Of a stretch of DNA of 64,000 nt, positions 21,198 to 31,598 are shown one piece after another. A program made the translations under genes and the position numbers. Position 1 is the first letter of the stretch. Every line of letters begins with the position of its first letter. Below the pieces are notes generated by a model. It saw only the letters and a list, made by a program, of their open reading frames with translations, was not told the origin of the DNA and did not search any database. The stretch comes from Akkermansia muciniphila (GTDB lineage Bacteria > Verrucomicrobiota > Verrucomicrobiia > Verrucomicrobiales > Verrucomicrobiaceae): contig CAMAZK010000002.1 of assembly GCA_945863205.1 (NCBI GenBank), forward strand, positions 1-64,000, written 5' to 3'.

Positions 21198-22487
21198 ATG
21201 AACACTTCCTCCTGCCAAAGCCGCTCGCATATCACGCGACGCTCGGTTCTTCGTGGCGCTGGCACCGCCGGCATTTCCTGGCTCACGCCGCTGGCGGACA
21301 TTCTCGCCGTGGAGGGTGAAAAGGCACCGAAAGGCAAGCCGGCGCGCTCGGTGATTCTGCTCTGGCTCGGCGGCGCCGCGAGCCAGCTCGACACCTTTGA
21401 TCCTCATCCGACCACCAAGGTCGGCGGCGGTGTCAAAACAATCCCCACCGCGATCAAGGGCGTGGAATTTGCCGCAGGACTCGAACAAACCGCCAGCCTG
21501 ATGCAGGACGTGTCGCTGATCCGTTCGATGGTGAGCAGGGAGGGCGATCACGAGCGGGCGTTTTACAACATCAAGACCGGCTGCCGCCCCGATCCCACGC
21601 TCATTCATCCGAGCATCGGCGCCATCGCCTGCCACGAGCTGCTGGAGGCGAAGATCGAGATCCCCACGCATGTCTCCATTCTGCCGAACCAATGGCCGGC
21701 CCGTGGCGGCTTCTTCGGCCCGCAATTCGACGCGTTTCAGGTCTATGATCCGAAGGGCAGCATTCCGGACGTGCGGGCTCGCGTGGATGACAAACGTATC
21801 GAGCGCCGGATGGAGGGCCTGAGTGTCGTCGAGCGTGCCTTCGCCGCCGGACGTGTGCCCGACTTGGACAAGAACAAGACGCTGCATCAGCTCTCGATGC
21901 AGAAGGCCCGCCGGATGATGACCTCGGAACAGCTCAATGCCTTCGACGTCAGCAAGGCCGCCGCCGCAGAGCGTGATGCGTATGGCGAAACGCCCTTCGG
22001 TCGCGGCTGCCTCGCAGCGGTTCGTTTGATTCAAACCGGCGTGCGCTGTGTCGAGGTGACGCTCAGCGGCTGGGACACGCACGCGAACAACTTGGAAGGC
22101 CAGGCCGCTCAGGTGAAGATCCTCGATGCGGCCTATGCCTCCTTGATTGGCGATTTGAAGAAGCTCGGCCTGCTCGAAAGCACCGTCGTCATCTGCGGCG
22201 GTGAATTCGGTCGCACGCCGAAGATCAACGCTCTCGAGGGCCGCGATCACTGGCCGCACGCTTTCAGCATGTTGGTGGCCGGCGGCGGATTCGCCGGCGG
22301 TCGTGTCATCGGCGCCACCGATCCGCAGGGCGAGAAGAAAGAGCCGGAGAACCCGGTCTTCGTCGAAGATCTCCACGCCACCGTGCAGGACCTGCTGGGT
22401 ATCGATTACGAGAAGGAGATTATGACGCCCGTCGGCCGACCAATGGCGCTGAGCAAGGGGGAGCCGGTGAAGGCATTGAGGGCGTAG
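21198..22487 (+). CDS. DUF1501 domain protein
   Basis: RRSVLRGAGTAGISWLTPLADIL, LLWLGGAASQLDTFDPHP, GGEFGRTPKIN..GRDHWPHAFSMLVAGGGFAGG. Confidence 0.93.
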   Translation: MNTSSCQSRSHITRRSVLRGAGTAGISWLTPLADILAVEGEKAPKGKPARSVILLWLGGAASQLDTFDPHPTTKVGGGVKTIPTAIKGVEFAAGLEQTASLMQDVSLIRSMVSREGDHERAFYNIKTGCRPDPTLIHPSIGAIACHELLEAKIEIPTHVSILPNQWPARGGFFGPQFDAFQVYDPKGSIPDVRARVDDKRIERRMEGLSVVERAFAAGRVPDLDKNKTLHQLSMQKARRMMTSEQLNAFDVSKAAAAERDAYGETPFGRGCLAAVRLIQTGVRCVEVTLSGWDTHANNLEGQAAQVKILDAAYASLIGDLKKLGLLESTVVICGGEFGRTPKINALEGRDHWPHAFSMLVAGGGFAGGRVIGATDPQGEKKEPENPVFVEDLHATVQDLLGIDYEKEIMTPVGRPMALSKGEPVKALRA

Positions 22488-22640
22488 GCAAACTCCGGCG
22501 GCTCGGTGGCGCGACCGTGATTTTACGCGGGCGAAGCGACCGCCGTCGAGTGAACATTTCGTGCCGACTCCAGATCGAGATTGCCGGTTCATGGCAGGTG
22601 TGTTACCGGGCGGCATTCGCGTGAACTTCTTGCTGCTTAC

Positions 22641-24620
22641 ATGTCTAACCTGAGTTTTCCCTTAGAGCGGCGCAACGAGTCCTCCCCGCAGTCTGCGGAG
22701 ACGCAGCGATTGACCGATCTGAAGACAGAACTCGCAGAGGCGGAGCGGCGGATCTCCGAGCACATGGCAGTGTTGAAGCGACTCGAGCCGGAGTTTGAGG
22801 CCTGTCGAGCGAAGCTGCAGGAGCTGGATTCCACGCTCGGTCGTGAACTCGAAGAAGCCGGGCGATGTGCCGCGGAGGCGAGCGTTGGCGGAGAGTCTGC
22901 GGCGGGGGACGATTTGGCAGCTCCCGCGCAGGGAGGCTGGCTGCCTTCCATGACTGCCTGCCTCAGCTCTCCGGCGCAGAATGAACCCGGGCGTTTCGAG
23001 GAGCCCTGCGGCACCGAGCAGCGCCTGAGGGCGGTTTTGAAGATGCCGGCGGTTGTCGCAGCACCGGAGGCGATGGCGGCGGCTACCGTTCCCGGCGTCT
23101 TGCCGGAGCTTCGCAATTCCGATGATGAGTCCAGGCCTTCAAATCATGGAAAATCGGAACGATCGACGAAGCCTTACCAGCAGGGTTCCCCCACAGTGGC
23201 CATTTTGCACATGCTGCTTGGCGGACTCATCGTGGCGATAAGTTCGTTGATCGGGTCCTATCTCGCAGGACCGACGCTGAGCCCTTCAGCCGTGCGCGAG
23301 GTGCAGGAACTGCTGGCAGTTGCCCGGTCGTCGGCGCCCGTCGTTTCCCGGGCTGCTGACGCGCCTGCGAAGGCTGACGAGCCTCCACCTCCCGTTGCGA
23401 AGGCTCCGCCACCGCCGGTGGTGCCGCCGAAGCCTGCGGCCAAGGTTGAGAAAGCTCCATCTCGAGACGACCGCCGCCTCGATTCCTTCGCCGAGAGGCT
23501 GCCGTCCTTGCCTTTCATGCTCAGGTATCGGCGGGCGGAAGTCTTCGAGCCGGAAAAAGTCGTCGTGGCGGCTGCCCCGAGCCCGCCGGAGCCCGCCAAA
23601 GCGATCACGCCCGCACCTGCACCCGTGAGGCCGGAGACTCGCGAGCCGAAGCCGACCATCGTGGCTGCGGTGATCAAAAAGGATTCCACGGAGCCTGCGC
23701 CCCGCCCCAAGAAACGACCGGCAGCAAAGCCGAAGAAACCGATCGAATCCGAAATGGTCCGGCTGGAGGGGACCATGACGATTGTTGGCGACACGCTGGA
23801 CGGATCGAGTGATGCCCTGCCGCATCGCGTGAAGCTGAGCCCCTTCTGGATCGCCCGTCATGAAGTGACCATGGATCTGTGGGAGCGGATCGCGAAGTGG
23901 GGGCGGGAGCATGGCTACGACTCCCTGCCCGTCGGCATGGGCAAGGAAGGAGACCATCCCGTGTATGCGATTTCGTGGTCGGCGGCTGTTCAATGGTGCA
24001 ATGCCCGAAGTGAGATGGAAGGCGCCACGCCCTGCTACTACACGGACACCGAACGGAAGGTCGTTTATCGCGGTGGAGAGGCCTTTCTGATCAATGCCTG
24101 TGTGAAGTGGGAAGCCAACGGCTACCGCCTGCCCACGGAGGCGGAGTGGGAGGTGGCTGCGCGGGGAAATCTGAAGGCCCGGCGCTTTCCTCATGGAGAC
24201 GAGATCACCCACAAGGACGCCAACTACGCCGGTCGGCCGTCCGTTCCCTATGACAAATGCGGCCGCGAGGGGCCGCCGCCGCCGTTTCTCGGCAGTATGC
24301 CGCACACGGCTCCGGTGGGCAGCCTTCGGGCAAATGCCTTCGGCCTCTATGACATGGCCGGAAACGTCTGTGAATGGTGCTGGGACCTTTACGACAAGCA
24401 CTATGGGCTCCCGGTGCTCGAAGCGGCGGCGTCCGGCGGCCGGGAGGCCCCGCTTCGGCTCGTCCCCGATCCCAAGGGGCCTAATGCCGGGGAGACGCGT
24501 GTCGTCCGTGGCGGCAGTTGGCGGCATGACGCGCGTGAGGCGCGCTGCGCCAGTCGTTTCGACCTTCCCGGCGCCGCACCCGCGCCCCACGTGGGTTTTC
24601 GCGTGGTGCGCCGCTCCTAG
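22641..24620 (+). CDS. Formylglycine-generating-enzyme (SUMF1)-like domain protein with coiled coil, TM segment and Pro-rich linker
   Basis: C-terminal HEVTMDLWERIAKW...YRLPTEAEWEVAARG...NAFGLYDMAGNVCEWCWD...VVRGGSWRHDAREARCASRF. Confidence 0.9.
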   Translation: MSNLSFPLERRNESSPQSAETQRLTDLKTELAEAERRISEHMAVLKRLEPEFEACRAKLQELDSTLGRELEEAGRCAAEASVGGESAAGDDLAAPAQGGWLPSMTACLSSPAQNEPGRFEEPCGTEQRLRAVLKMPAVVAAPEAMAAATVPGVLPELRNSDDESRPSNHGKSERSTKPYQQGSPTVAILHMLLGGLIVAISSLIGSYLAGPTLSPSAVREVQELLAVARSSAPVVSRAADAPAKADEPPPPVAKAPPPPVVPPKPAAKVEKAPSRDDRRLDSFAERLPSLPFMLRYRRAEVFEPEKVVVAAAPSPPEPAKAITPAPAPVRPETREPKPTIVAAVIKKDSTEPAPRPKKRPAAKPKKPIESEMVRLEGTMTIVGDTLDGSSDALPHRVKLSPFWIARHEVTMDLWERIAKWGREHGYDSLPVGMGKEGDHPVYAISWSAAVQWCNARSEMEGATPCYYTDTERKVVYRGGEAFLINACVKWEANGYRLPTEAEWEVAARGNLKARRFPHGDEITHKDANYAGRPSVPYDKCGREGPPPPFLGSMPHTAPVGSLRANAFGLYDMAGNVCEWCWDLYDKHYGLPVLEAAASGGREAPLRLVPDPKGPNAGETRVVRGGSWRHDAREARCASRFDLPGAAPAPHVGFRVVRRS

Positions 24621-24631
24621 CGCGTGGCCGG

Positions 24632-25378
24632 TCAGCGCCCGGCGCTTTCAAACGGGCTGCCTTCGATGATCTGCCGTTCCTGCTCCTCTTTGCTCGCATC
24701 CGGGTCGGGATTGAGCGTGATGATGTAGGCCACCACGTCACGCAGCATCTGATCGTCCTCGATGAAGTAGTTCGTGGTCTGCACCATCTTTGCGCCGTTC
24801 TCGTCGCCATGGACGGCGCCCCGGCGGCGGGATTTGAATTTCTTGAGCTGGTCGGCGAGGTACCATGCCTGCCTGCCGATGAGCGGCGGACTCCCGAAGG
24901 CCATCTCCCCGCTGGCATTGTAGCGGTGGCATTCCATGCAGCGCTCCTGGAAAAGGCGCATCCCCTCACGGGCGTTCGCATCGGCTATTTCGCGGTCCTT
25001 GCCCCTCGGGACGGCAAGCTGGAGGGCGGCGACGTGCTCCACGACGGCCTTGATCTGTTCCGGCTGCAGCACCTTGGCGATGGAAGCCATCATGAAGGCC
25101 TGCGGATCGGCGGGATCATGGCCGCGGCGGCCTTCGCGGAAGTTTTTGAGCTGCGTGTTCACGTACCATGTCGGCATGCTCGCGATGGAGGGCGTCTTGA
25201 GCTCCGCTTTGCCTTCGCCGGCGGTGCCATGGCACTGTGCGCAGACGGTTTGAAAGATGGTCTTGCCGTCCTTGGCCGTCGTGGAGGCGACGGCGGGCGC
25301 CGCCGGATCGGCCGCATGCAGGATCAATTGCATGCCGCCAAGAAGCAGGAGTGCGGGGAGTCTGCGGATGAAGTTCAT
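24632..25378 (-). CDS. Di-heme cytochrome c (two CxxCH)
   Basis: VCAQCHGTAGEGKAELKTPSIA and CMECHRYNASGEMAFGSPPL. Confidence 0.9.
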   Translation of the reverse strand: MNFIRRLPALLLLGGMQLILHAADPAAPAVASTTAKDGKTIFQTVCAQCHGTAGEGKAELKTPSIASMPTWYVNTQLKNFREGRRGHDPADPQAFMMASIAKVLQPEQIKAVVEHVAALQLAVPRGKDREIADANAREGMRLFQERCMECHRYNASGEMAFGSPPLIGRQAWYLADQLKKFKSRRRGAVHGDENGAKMVQTTNYFIEDDQMLRDVVAYIITLNPDPDASKEEQERQIIEGSPFESAGR

Positions 25379-25523
25379 GCTCGTGAAACGCGGTATGTTG
25401 CACGCCATTTACAACAATGCCGCGCTGCGGAGGCTGCGGCGGCCACTTTGCCAAAATCCGCGCACCGCAGCGCAAAACCGGCGCGGGCTTGCGCTTCGTC
25501 CGTGCCTGTGCGTTTCTCCCCGC

Positions 25524-26672
25524 ATGTCCGTCATGCCGAAAAACGTCGTCGAACTCGCCCAGGCTCTCGTGCGCATTCCATCGGTGAATCCGGACGGCGA
25601 TCCCGGAACCGACGGCATCGGCGAGGAAAAGTGCGCGCACTTTGTGGCCGCATTTTTAGAGCATTCGGGCGCCGAGGCCTTTCTGGACGAAGTGGAGCCC
25701 GGCCGGCCGAACGTCATCGGCCATTTTCCCACGCATCTCGCCGCCGATGGCAAACCCAAGCCGCGCATCCTCTTTGCGCCGCACACGGACACGGTGAGCG
25801 TCGGCGGCATGACCATCGATCCCTTCGGCGGAGAAGTGCGGGACGGGAAAGTCTGGGGAAGGGGAGCATCGGACACGAAAGGGCCGATGGCCGCGTTCCT
25901 TTGGGCGCTGCATGAGATGCGTGATGAAATCCCCGCTCTGCCGGTGGAGGTGCACTTTGCCGGTTTCATGTCTGAGGAGAGCGCCCAGCTCGGCTCGCAG
26001 CATTTTGCAAAGCATCACGGCCGCTACGATCTCGCGATCATCGGGGAGCCGACGAGTCTGAAGACCGTCTTTCGCCACAAAGGCTGCCTGTGGGCGGATG
26101 TACACACCACGGGCGTCGCGGTGCATGGTGCCACGCCGGAGTTGGGTGTGAACGCGATCGTGAAAATGGCGAAGATTGTCGAAGCGCTCGACAGCGAGTT
26201 TCGCGGCATCCTCGCGGAAACCAGTGGCGCGGACGAATGGCTCGGCACCAGCACGATCAACCTCGGAATGATCCAGGGCGGCACCCGCAGCAACATCGTC
26301 GCCGACTCCTGCAAACTGCGTGTGGACATCCGCACGACACCCGGACTGCAGCGGTCCGGTGGTGCGATGGCTCTGCTGACCGACTTCGTGAAGCGCGTTG
26401 ACGAAACCGCGAGTGTCACGGTCGCCAGTGAGGCTTTTCACCTCGACACCGATCCCGGGAATCCCTTCGTGCAAAAACTCATCGCCGCAGGTGGTGAACT
26501 GACCGGCGCGCCGTGGTTTTGCGACGCCGCTTTCCTCGCCGCAGCCGGCACGCCCGCGATCGCCATCGGTCCTGGCTCGATCGCTCAGGCGCACACCAAG
26601 GACGAATTCATCGCGGTGCGTGATCTGGAGGGCGGCGTGGACTTCTTTGAGCGCTTTCTGAAAAGCCTTTAG
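25524..26672 (+). CDS. M20-family metallopeptidase (succinyl-DAP desuccinylase/ArgE-like)
   Basis: LVRIPSVNPDGDPG, ILFAPHTDTVSVGGMT, GRGASDTKGPMAAFLWAL, GPGSIAQAHTKDEFIAV. Confidence 0.9.
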   Translation: MSVMPKNVVELAQALVRIPSVNPDGDPGTDGIGEEKCAHFVAAFLEHSGAEAFLDEVEPGRPNVIGHFPTHLAADGKPKPRILFAPHTDTVSVGGMTIDPFGGEVRDGKVWGRGASDTKGPMAAFLWALHEMRDEIPALPVEVHFAGFMSEESAQLGSQHFAKHHGRYDLAIIGEPTSLKTVFRHKGCLWADVHTTGVAVHGATPELGVNAIVKMAKIVEALDSEFRGILAETSGADEWLGTSTINLGMIQGGTRSNIVADSCKLRVDIRTTPGLQRSGGAMALLTDFVKRVDETASVTVASEAFHLDTDPGNPFVQKLIAAGGELTGAPWFCDAAFLAAAGTPAIAIGPGSIAQAHTKDEFIAVRDLEGGVDFFERFLKSL

Positions 26673-26676
26673 TATC

Positions 26677-27123
26677 ATGTCGCGCCCAATCCCTCCGCCT
26701 TGGAAGAGTACAGCTTCCGATCTGTTTCCAGAACTCAGGGAAAGATTCACTGACGCTGACACGCCTTATTTGCTGTGGTTTGAGCTCCTGGCAGCGTTCG
26801 AAGCCGCCTATGATGAGGTTCCGCCTGATGAATCAATGATAGCTCGCATCTACCAATTTTGTGATTGGTGTATCGAAGCCCCTGGTGGCGAAACTGCTGC
26901 CGATGATTTGTGCACCTGCGCCATCGTGTCCTTTCTCGAACATGTGCCAGAACATCCTGCCGCACGCGAAGACATGCCACGTTGGTTGAGCTATGAGGAG
27001 GTCGCAGAATCAGAGACCTTCTTTGCTTATCATCTTGGACATGCTGGCTTTGAGGAACTCAAACGTCACATGCGCAAGAACCAACATCGATTCATCGGAC
27101 GCAAAAAGCGCATCACGGAATGA
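26677..27123 (+). CDS. Hypothetical protein, acidic, possibly immunity-like
   Basis: Intact 148-aa ORF after the peptidase; no family named with certainty. Confidence 0.55.
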   Translation: MSRPIPPPWKSTASDLFPELRERFTDADTPYLLWFELLAAFEAAYDEVPPDESMIARIYQFCDWCIEAPGGETAADDLCTCAIVSFLEHVPEHPAAREDMPRWLSYEEVAESETFFAYHLGHAGFEELKRHMRKNQHRFIGRKKRITE

Positions 27124-30100
27124 CCACGCGGTAGAAGCGCCGTTTTTTGTTCACGGCATTGAGATCCGTCCAGGTCGTGGTGGGTCCGGTGGCGGTGACG
27201 ATCACGGCCCGCCACTCGATCAGGTCGTCGCTGTATTCCACCCGGTAGTCGTTGCCGCTGACAGAGGGAAATTCCAGCGTCGTGCCCGAGGTGCGGCTGA
27301 GCACGGTGCGCGGCAGGCTGCTGGGGTCGTCGTCGCTGGTGCCGAACCATTCTTCGAGGTCCGAGTGAACACCATCGCCGTCGTTGTCGTGGTGAATGGC
27401 GAACTGGTCCACGAAGCCGGAGTCGAGGCCGGAGGCGGTGAAGTCGTCCTTGATGTAGGCCCATTTGAGCGTGTGCGTGCCGGCGGGCACGAGGAAGCCC
27501 TTGCGCGTCCAGCCCACCTCGCCGCTGATGGCGTCCTGCTCCGTGTCGTCGATGTAAAAGCGCAGGAAGTCGTAGTCCTTCTCGGAGGAGACGCCCCAGT
27601 AAAACGTGACCTTGCAGGGGCCGGTGACGGCGGTGGTCATCAGGCTTTCCTGCAGATTGTCGATGGGGCCGCTGCGGGCGGCGTCTTCGCCGTCGCTGGT
27701 GTAGAGCTGCTGCGGCGTCCAGGAGAGGTCGCCGGAGGTCGTGACGGTCTGCGCCGGGGCGTCAATGGAATCCGCCAGTCCCTGGGCGACGGAGGCGACG
27801 TCGATGATCACCGTGTCGGTGGTGGTGCCGGTGCTGTTGGTGGCGTGAATGGTCACTGGATAGCTGCCGATCGTGGCGACGCTGCCGTAAATGAGGCCGC
27901 TGGCCGGGTGCAGGGTCAGTCCTGGGGGCAGATCCTCCGCGGTGTAACTCGAAGGCGCATGGGCGGCCTCGAGCTGGTGGCGGAAGTACACGCCTTGATA
28001 GGCCTGGATCGTCTCCGTGGTGATCGTGGGCGCGGTCGTGGTCGGCGTGATGACGATCTGGTCGATCCAGCCCTTGTCCTGCCCTTTCACCTCGGCCTGA
28101 TCCTTTGTGTAGTAGATGTCAATGTTGTGCGGGCCGTCGCCGATGTCGGTGGTGGAAGCGGTCCAGTCCGTCTCTCCGGTGATGTAGTCGCGAACGTAGC
28201 CATCCACGGTCAGCACGAGGTAGTCGAAGTTCTTCTCCGAGGACACTTTCCACTGAAATTCGAGCCTGGCGGGGCCTTCCACGGTGAACTCGATGCCTGA
28301 ATACTCTTCATGCGCCACGGCGGCGGTTTCGATCGCGTCCACGCCGTCATGAGTCACGGCGGTCTGGCTGAAAGGATCGCCGAAGCCGAAGGGGATGATT
28401 TTTGTCGAGGTGGGCTGCTCCACCGCCGCTGAGAGCTGGGGCTCGGCCGCGAGGATCAGGTAGTAGGCGAAGTCTTCCGTGGTGCCGGTGGCGTTGGTGG
28501 CGCTCTGATAGCCCTGGAAAAGGCCTTTCTCCGTCGGCGTGCCGGAGATGAGGCCCGTGGTCGTGTTCACAGAGAGTCCCGCCGGCAGGTTTCCGGGAAA
28601 ATAGGTGCCTGCGCCGTAGCTGGTGGGAAAATTGGACGCGGTGATCTGGTGCTCCACCGGCCAGCCTTCACGGCCCACGATGATCCAGTTCGAAGTGATG
28701 GCGGGCGGGGGAAGCAGCGGGTTCGTGGTGGTGCCGTGAAAGGTGAGCGTGACGTCGTCCAGCGTGCCGACATCGTCGATCCGGCGGTCGATGACCTCCA
28801 GCTTCCAGTCGCCCTCCGACCGCTCGCCCCAGAAGTGGGTGGTCATGAAGGTCCAGTCGAGGTCGGCGGCGGTGTCATTGAAGCGGGCGCGGGCCAGGCG
28901 CACCTGCACGCCGCTGGGGGAGGTGAGGCGCCATTCCAGATTGCCCGCGTAGGTGTGAGTGGCTTTCACTTTCACGGTCACGTGCTCCAGCCGCAGATTT
29001 TCCGCCGGAGGGACGGTGAAAGTGCGGGAGGTGCCATTTTCATCAGCGTCCGGGATCGGCAGGGCCAGTCCGGTCTGGGTCAGCTCGACTTTTTGCAGCG
29101 GGGCGACGGGTGTCCACGATGCGGCCATGGCGGTGGCGGCCTGCGCGTCCACCAGCCCGGCACCGTAGCGCTCGTGAAAGTGGAAGCCGCCGCCGTTGGT
29201 CTGCCAGCCGTTGAACTCGTCGTTCTGCACCGCCGTGCGCACCAGGATCTCCTGCACGTCGCGATAGGTCAGGTTCGGGTTCGCCTCCAGCATCAGGGCC
29301 ACCACTCCGGCGACGGCTGGCGTGGCGGATGACGTGCCGCCGAAGGTGTTCGTGTAGTCGGTGTCCGTGAAGTCGGGATACTCCACGGTGCCGCCGTCTT
29401 CGTTGTAGCCCCCATCGCCGCTGCGGTCGGTGGTGGAGACGCCCTGGGTGCCGCCGTTGGAGGGGGCGCAGACGAGGATGTTCGCTCCGGGCTCGCTGTA
29501 CCAGGAGGAGCGGCCCTTGTCATTGATGGCGGAAACGGCGATGGCGTAGGGCGAGTTCGCCCAGCCGTCGTAGTTCGAGTCGTCCCCGCTGCCGTTGCCA
29601 TTCCCGGCCGCCCAGAGAAAGACGGTGCCTTTTCCGCCTCGCCCGGTGGTCGCGGCGTCTTCCATGGCCTGGAGGCTCAGGGGCCCCGGACCGCCGGTGC
29701 CGTAAGCATTGTCAAAGGGGCCCCAGCTGTTGCTCTTGATGTGAATGATGTCCTTGTTGAAGGAAAAGGCGCTCGCTTCATCGGCATCCGTCGTCGGTGC
29801 GGAAATGAGCCGCATGCCGACGAGCGTGGCATTCGGCGCGACGCCGGTCACGCCGAGGCCGTTGTTTCCGACCGCGGCCGCCACACCGGCGCAGGCCGTG
29901 CCGTGAAAGTCGTCCACGCCCGGAGTGGGATCGTCATCGTCGTCGTTGAAGTCGAAGTCGTTCAGGAGATCGACGTTCGCGGCCAGATCGGGGTGCGTGG
30001 TTTCCAATCCGTCATCGACGATGCCGATGCGCACGCCCGCGCCTTTGTAGCTGTCCCAGGCCGTCACGACGTTCACATCCGTTCCCGCTTTCCCGTCATT

Positions 30101-30562
30101 CTGGCCGGTGTTGCGCAGATGCCACTGGTAGCCGGCCTTGGAGGCGTCGTAGGCGAAGAGCGGATCGTTCGGAACGAAGCGGCGGAAGAGCTGGTGCGCC
30201 AGCATCGGCTCGGCGGAGCGCACGCCGGGCAGGGTTCGGATTCTCTCGGCGCCGGAGAGGGCGGCGTCGGGACTCCCGGTGAACTCGACCACGACGTACC
30301 TGCCGCGTGTCGTGGTCTTCGCTGCTCCGGCCACGCCACCCAGCACCGCGGCTGACTTTCCCGGTTGCAGCTCGACGAGCACCTGCTTCGTCAGCCAGCG
30401 GCGGGTGGCCTCGTTCTGGGGCGCGTTCTTTTCGTAGAGCACCCATTCGCCCTTCGCCCCCGCCTCGGCGGGCGACCTCACGAAACGCTTCCCGCCGATC
30501 GCGATCTGCCCGTGCAGCAGCGTGCTGCCGGCGAGGAGGCTGAGGAGGACAAGGAAACGCAT
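27113..30562 (-). CDS. S8 subtilisin-like serine protease with P-domain and duplicated C-terminal modules
   Basis: GVRIGIVDDGLETTHPDL, FHGTACAGVAAA, GGTSSATPAVAGVVALMLEANP; P-domain HTYAGNLEWRLTSPSGVQVRL; two VSSEKxxD modules. Confidence 0.92.
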   Translation of the reverse strand: MRFLVLLSLLAGSTLLHGQIAIGGKRFVRSPAEAGAKGEWVLYEKNAPQNEATRRWLTKQVLVELQPGKSAAVLGGVAGAAKTTTRGRYVVVEFTGSPDAALSGAERIRTLPGVRSAEPMLAHQLFRRFVPNDPLFAYDASKAGYQWHLRNTGQNDGKAGTDVNVVTAWDSYKGAGVRIGIVDDGLETTHPDLAANVDLLNDFDFNDDDDDPTPGVDDFHGTACAGVAAAVGNNGLGVTGVAPNATLVGMRLISAPTTDADEASAFSFNKDIIHIKSNSWGPFDNAYGTGGPGPLSLQAMEDAATTGRGGKGTVFLWAAGNGNGSGDDSNYDGWANSPYAIAVSAINDKGRSSWYSEPGANILVCAPSNGGTQGVSTTDRSGDGGYNEDGGTVEYPDFTDTDYTNTFGGTSSATPAVAGVVALMLEANPNLTYRDVQEILVRTAVQNDEFNGWQTNGGGFHFHERYGAGLVDAQAATAMAASWTPVAPLQKVELTQTGLALPIPDADENGTSRTFTVPPAENLRLEHVTVKVKATHTYAGNLEWRLTSPSGVQVRLARARFNDTAADLDWTFMTTHFWGERSEGDWKLEVIDRRIDDVGTLDDVTLTFHGTTTNPLLPPPAITSNWIIVGREGWPVEHQITASNFPTSYGAGTYFPGNLPAGLSVNTTTGLISGTPTEKGLFQGYQSATNATGTTEDFAYYLILAAEPQLSAAVEQPTSTKIIPFGFGDPFSQTAVTHDGVDAIETAAVAHEEYSGIEFTVEGPARLEFQWKVSSEKNFDYLVLTVDGYVRDYITGETDWTASTTDIGDGPHNIDIYYTKDQAEVKGQDKGWIDQIVITPTTTAPTITTETIQAYQGVYFRHQLEAAHAPSSYTAEDLPPGLTLHPASGLIYGSVATIGSYPVTIHATNSTGTTTDTVIIDVASVAQGLADSIDAPAQTVTTSGDLSWTPQQLYTSDGEDAARSGPIDNLQESLMTTAVTGPCKVTFYWGVSSEKDYDFLRFYIDDTEQDAISGEVGWTRKGFLVPAGTHTLKWAYIKDDFTASGLDSGFVDQFAIHHDNDGDGVHSDLEEWFGTSDDDPSSLPRTVLSRTSGTTLEFPSVSGNDYRVEYSDDLIEWRAVIVTATGPTTTWTDLNAVNKKRRFYRVVIP

Positions 30563-30647
30563 CGGGTTCAGGACAAGGCGGCGCCGATGTTGCTCACTTT
30601 ATACGCTTTTGACCAGCCGGAAAATTCCTGTGGCGCAGCCGCCGGGC

Positions 30648-31226
30648 TCAGGGCTCGCCATCCTCGCGGGAAATGCCTGCGTACAGCTCCGGAAAGCGGC
30701 GCTCCAGGGACTTCGGCGTGATGTAGCCGATGAGCTGGGCCTCGTTCCAGTCCGCCAGTCCCCAGAACTCGTGGGGGAAGGCCATGATCACCGCCGTGCA
30801 GGTCGGCATCTTCGGAATGTGCGCACGCGCCAGGATGCGCTCGGCGAATTCGTGCATGCCCGGATTGTGGCCGAACATGATCACGTGCTGCCAGCTCTCC
30901 TCAAAGCTGCGCATGACCTCGAGAATCCGGTCGCTCCCGGCCAGATAGAGCTGCGACTCCAGCAGCAGGCCGTCCACCGGCATCCGCAGCGTGTCCCGCA
31001 TGATCTGCGCCGTGCCGAGCGCCCGCAGAGCCGTGCTGGAGACGAGCCGGTCCGGCAGCGGCAGCAGCGGCGGCGTGTCACTGCCGCCGAAGTAGGTCCT
31101 GTGCATGAAAGTGGCCACGGCGGGCGCAGCACGCAGTCCGCGATCGTTCAGCGGGCGATCATGATCCGCCAGGCCGGGCTGAGCCCAGCTTGATTTGGCG
31201 TGACGCACGATGGTGAGGTACTTCAT
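30648..31226 (-). CDS. SixA-like histidine phosphatase
   Basis: MKYLTIVRHAKSSWAQPGLADHDRPLNDRG. Confidence 0.88.
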   Translation of the reverse strand: MKYLTIVRHAKSSWAQPGLADHDRPLNDRGLRAAPAVATFMHRTYFGGSDTPPLLPLPDRLVSSTALRALGTAQIMRDTLRMPVDGLLLESQLYLAGSDRILEVMRSFEESWQHVIMFGHNPGMHEFAERILARAHIPKMPTCTAVIMAFPHEFWGLADWNEAQLIGYITPKSLERRFPELYAGISREDGEP

Positions 31227-31340
31227 GAGGAAACGGAACAGGCTTTCGCCCGCCCGTGTGATGACATGCCTCGCCTTCCTTTGCAATCAAAGAACAGACC
31301 GGTCGCAGGGGGCGTCCGCTCAGCGAGACAAGCGGGGATC

Positions 31341-31502
31341 GTAGGCCGGGATTGTCCGGCGCTCAGCGCCTCGTCAACGTGATGGCCTCTTTCGCCGGAT
31401 TTCCCGGCCTTTTGGGCGGTGGGACGTTCGTGGAGCCGGGAAGTTTGGCGAAGATTGCGTTGGCTGCGTCGGCGTCCTGTGCGCCAAACACTCCCGGCCT
31501 AC
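31341..31502. repeat. Paired GTAG-GCCGGG REP-like hairpins
   Basis: gtaggccgggattgtccggc at 31341 and inverse ...tcccggcctac ending at 31502. Confidence 0.75.
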
Positions 31503-31536
31503 AAAAAAAACGAGGCGGTCGTTGCCGACCGCCTCG
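31503..31536 (-). terminator. Rho-independent terminator for xylA
   Basis: Minus strand: CGAGGCGGTC-GGCAAC-GACCGCCTCG followed by T8; 10-bp perfect stem. Confidence 0.92.
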
Positions 31537-31598
31537 CTTCTGGATTTGAATTCAAACCTGCCAGCCGGGTTTCCCCACTGCCGGGTGTGATGGGTGAC

